From: Flavobacteriales bacterium
Lineage (GTDB): Bacteria; Bacteroidota; Bacteroidia; Flavobacteriales_E; Vicingaceae
Direction: 5' to 3'
Assembly (NCBI GenBank): GCA_026196775.1
Contig: JAPHUD010000008.1
Span: 1 to 32,768, forward strand
DNA length: 32,768 bases
Of the stretch, positions 31,953 to 32,768 are shown one piece after another; positions within the stretch are counted from its first letter, which is position 1; each line of letters begins with the position of its first letter. A model generated the notes under the pieces. That model worked only from the letters and a program-made list of their open reading frames with translations, was not told the origin of the DNA and searched no databases. The translations under genes were made by a program, and so were the position numbers.

Positions 31953-32768
31953 TTATAATTTAATTTTTTTACCACCAGAAAATTGTTTAGCGGCTTTAGA
32001 TAGTTTTTTCTTTTTATTAGAAGTATTGTTAGAAGATGAAGATTTGATAGTAAAGCCTGCTTCGATAGCATTCTCTTCCATTTCTTCTTGCTGTTGTTTA
32101 GCTGCTGCGTCTTCTTTTTCTTTTGCTAAACGTTCTTCTTCTGCTTTAGCATTAGCTTTAGCTTCTGCAATAGCGTTTTCTTTTTCCATTTTTTTGCGGT
32201 ATTCTTCCATTTCTTTTTTCTTAGCTTCTTCATCTAAGCGTTTTTGTTTCGCTTCGGCTTCAGCTTTTTCTTTAGCTAGCTTTTCCTCTTGTTCACGTTT
32301 TTTAGCAGCTTCTTTTTCAGCTTTAGCAATAGCTTCTTGTTCGGCTTTCAATTTTGCTTCGGCTTCAGCTTTTTCTTTGGCTAGTTTTTCTTCTTGTTCA
32401 CGTTTTTCAGCAGCTTCTTTTTCAGCTTTGGCAATGGCTTCTTGCTCTGCTTTGGCGATAGCTTCGGCTTCGGTTTTTTCTTTAGCTAATTTTTCTTCCT
32501 CTTCTCGTTGTTTAGCTGCTAATGCTTCTGCTTGAGCTTTTTCTTTGGCAATTCGTTCTTCTTTCTCTTGTTTCTTTTGTTCTTCTTCTTTTGCTTTTGC
32601 TTCTAATTCAGCTTTAAGCTTAGCTTCGGCCTCAGCTTTTTCTTTAGCTAGTTTTTCTTCTTGCTCACGTTTTTTAGCAGCAAGTGCTTCCGCTTCGGCT
32701 TTTTCTTTTGCCAGACGTTCTTCTTCTTCTTTCTTTTTGGCAGCTTCTGCTTCCGCTTTGGCAATAGC
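31953..32768 (-). CDS. Ala/Glu/Lys-rich coiled-coil protein (partial, N-terminus beyond right edge)
   Basis: The frame is open from the stop at 31953 to the right edge (271 residues visible), so the start lies outside the window. A TTG at 32351 could be mistaken for a start, but the same frame continues unbroken upstream. The visible part is nearly all Lys, Glu, Ala and Gln in AKEKAEAEAK-type units, predicting a long charged single helix or coiled coil, as in the TolA middle domain. A 35-residue (105-base) unit is tandemly repeated. The C-terminus changes to a Ser/Asn stretch and a basic tail (SKAAKQFSGGKKIKL). No domain that would name the protein is in view, and TolA-like is only a description of composition. 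It is downstream of and may be co-transcribed with genes beyond the edge; psd follows 24 bases later. Confidence 0.85.
   Translation of the reverse strand, partial: AIAKAEAEAAKKKEEEERLAKEKAEAEALAAKKREQEEKLAKEKAEAEAKLKAELEAKAKEEEQKKQEKEERIAKEKAQAEALAAKQREEEEKLAKEKTEAEAIAKAEQEAIAKAEKEAAEKREQEEKLAKEKAEAEAKLKAEQEAIAKAEKEAAKKREQEEKLAKEKAEAEAKQKRLDEEAKKKEMEEYRKKMEKENAIAEAKANAKAEEERLAKEKEDAAAKQQQEEMEENAIEAGFTIKSSSSNNTSNKKKKLSKAAKQFSGGKKIKL
32296..32505 (-). repeat. Tandem 105-base coding repeat
   Basis: Two adjacent copies of a 105-base unit (about 35 codons containing KREQEEKLAKEK and KAEQEAIAKAEKEA) are nearly identical; the matching anchors at 32296 and 32401 are exactly 105 bases apart. Degraded copies extend further right. 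The DNA identity exceeds what amino acid bias requires, so recent duplication is likely. Confidence 0.6.

Noticed and set aside
31953-32351. A separate 132-aa protein starting at the TTG at 32351
   Set aside because: The same frame stays open without a stop to the right edge, so this is only the end of a longer gene.
32026-32535. Plus-strand open frame of 169 codons rich in Ser, Ala and Phe
   Set aside because: It is antisense to the repetitive coiled-coil gene; the lack of stops follows from its codon composition, and it has no start context or recognisable domain.
1-32768. CRISPR array, IS element, prophage or defence island
   Set aside because: No regularly spaced repeats, transposase, integrase, terminal inverted repeats or nuclease/methylase genes were seen.

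Overview
The window is AT-rich (roughly one third G+C by eye) and densely coded. It almost certainly comes from a free-living member of the Bacteroidota, most likely Flavobacteriales. Signs of this are the secreted PKD/glycine-rich protein, SPII lipoproteins with acidic residues after the cysteine, several TAnnTTTG-type -7 boxes (the Bacteroidota promoter signature), little use of Shine-Dalgarno sites, and families typical of the phylum (bacterial GH3, TerB-ABC transporter, short-type Psd, CpsB-type PHP phosphatase). I see no phage, IS element, integrase or CRISPR array.

Layout. 1-2265 (-): N-terminal 755 codons of a large secreted glycine-rich/PKD protein that runs off the left edge. 2388-8936 (-): housekeeping and lipid genes: acyl desaturase, YebC/PmpR, deoxynucleoside kinase, an exported propeller-like unknown, a GH3-family acyl-adenylating enzyme, a YgjV-like membrane protein and L-2-hydroxyglutarate oxidase. 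9138-11470 (+): class I/II aminotransferase, a two-helix membrane protein and an ECF sigma factor with an inverted-repeat-rich leader. 11450-20396 (-): nine genes read in one direction: thiolase, NlpC/P60 hydrolase, UDP-xylose synthase, WbpD-like acetyltransferase, WbpB-like dehydrogenase, WbpO/TviB-like UDP-HexNAc dehydrogenase, dTDP-glucose 4,6-dehydratase, WbpP/TviC-like 4-epimerase and a CpsB-type phosphatase. This is a nucleotide-sugar precursor island for capsule or O-antigen. 20545-22336: a lipoprotein, tRNA-Asp with a strong terminator, and a DUF58 protein. 22430-31258 (+): sodium/solute symporter, lipoprotein, small secreted protein, a 1025-aa TerB-ABCG-type transporter and a 740-aa membrane-anchored patatin. 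31269-32768 (-): phosphatidylserine decarboxylase and the C-terminal part of a long Ala/Glu/Lys coiled-coil protein that runs off the right edge.

How the genes fit together. In the sugar island, UDP-GlcNAc would be oxidised to UDP-GlcNAcA, which can be 4-epimerised to UDP-GalNAcA or diverted by WbpB/WbpD chemistry to a 2,3-diacetamido uronic acid; dTDP-4-keto-6-deoxyglucose and UDP-xylose are side products. The aminotransferase between WbpB and WbpD, the glycosyltransferases, flippase and polymerase are all missing, although unrelated genes flank the island on both sides. The least familiar unit is the TerB-ABC transporter followed by the multi-helix patatin, a possible lipid export/remodelling pair next to the phospholipid gene psd. 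I think this is the best candidate for an undescribed system, but the functional link is inference.
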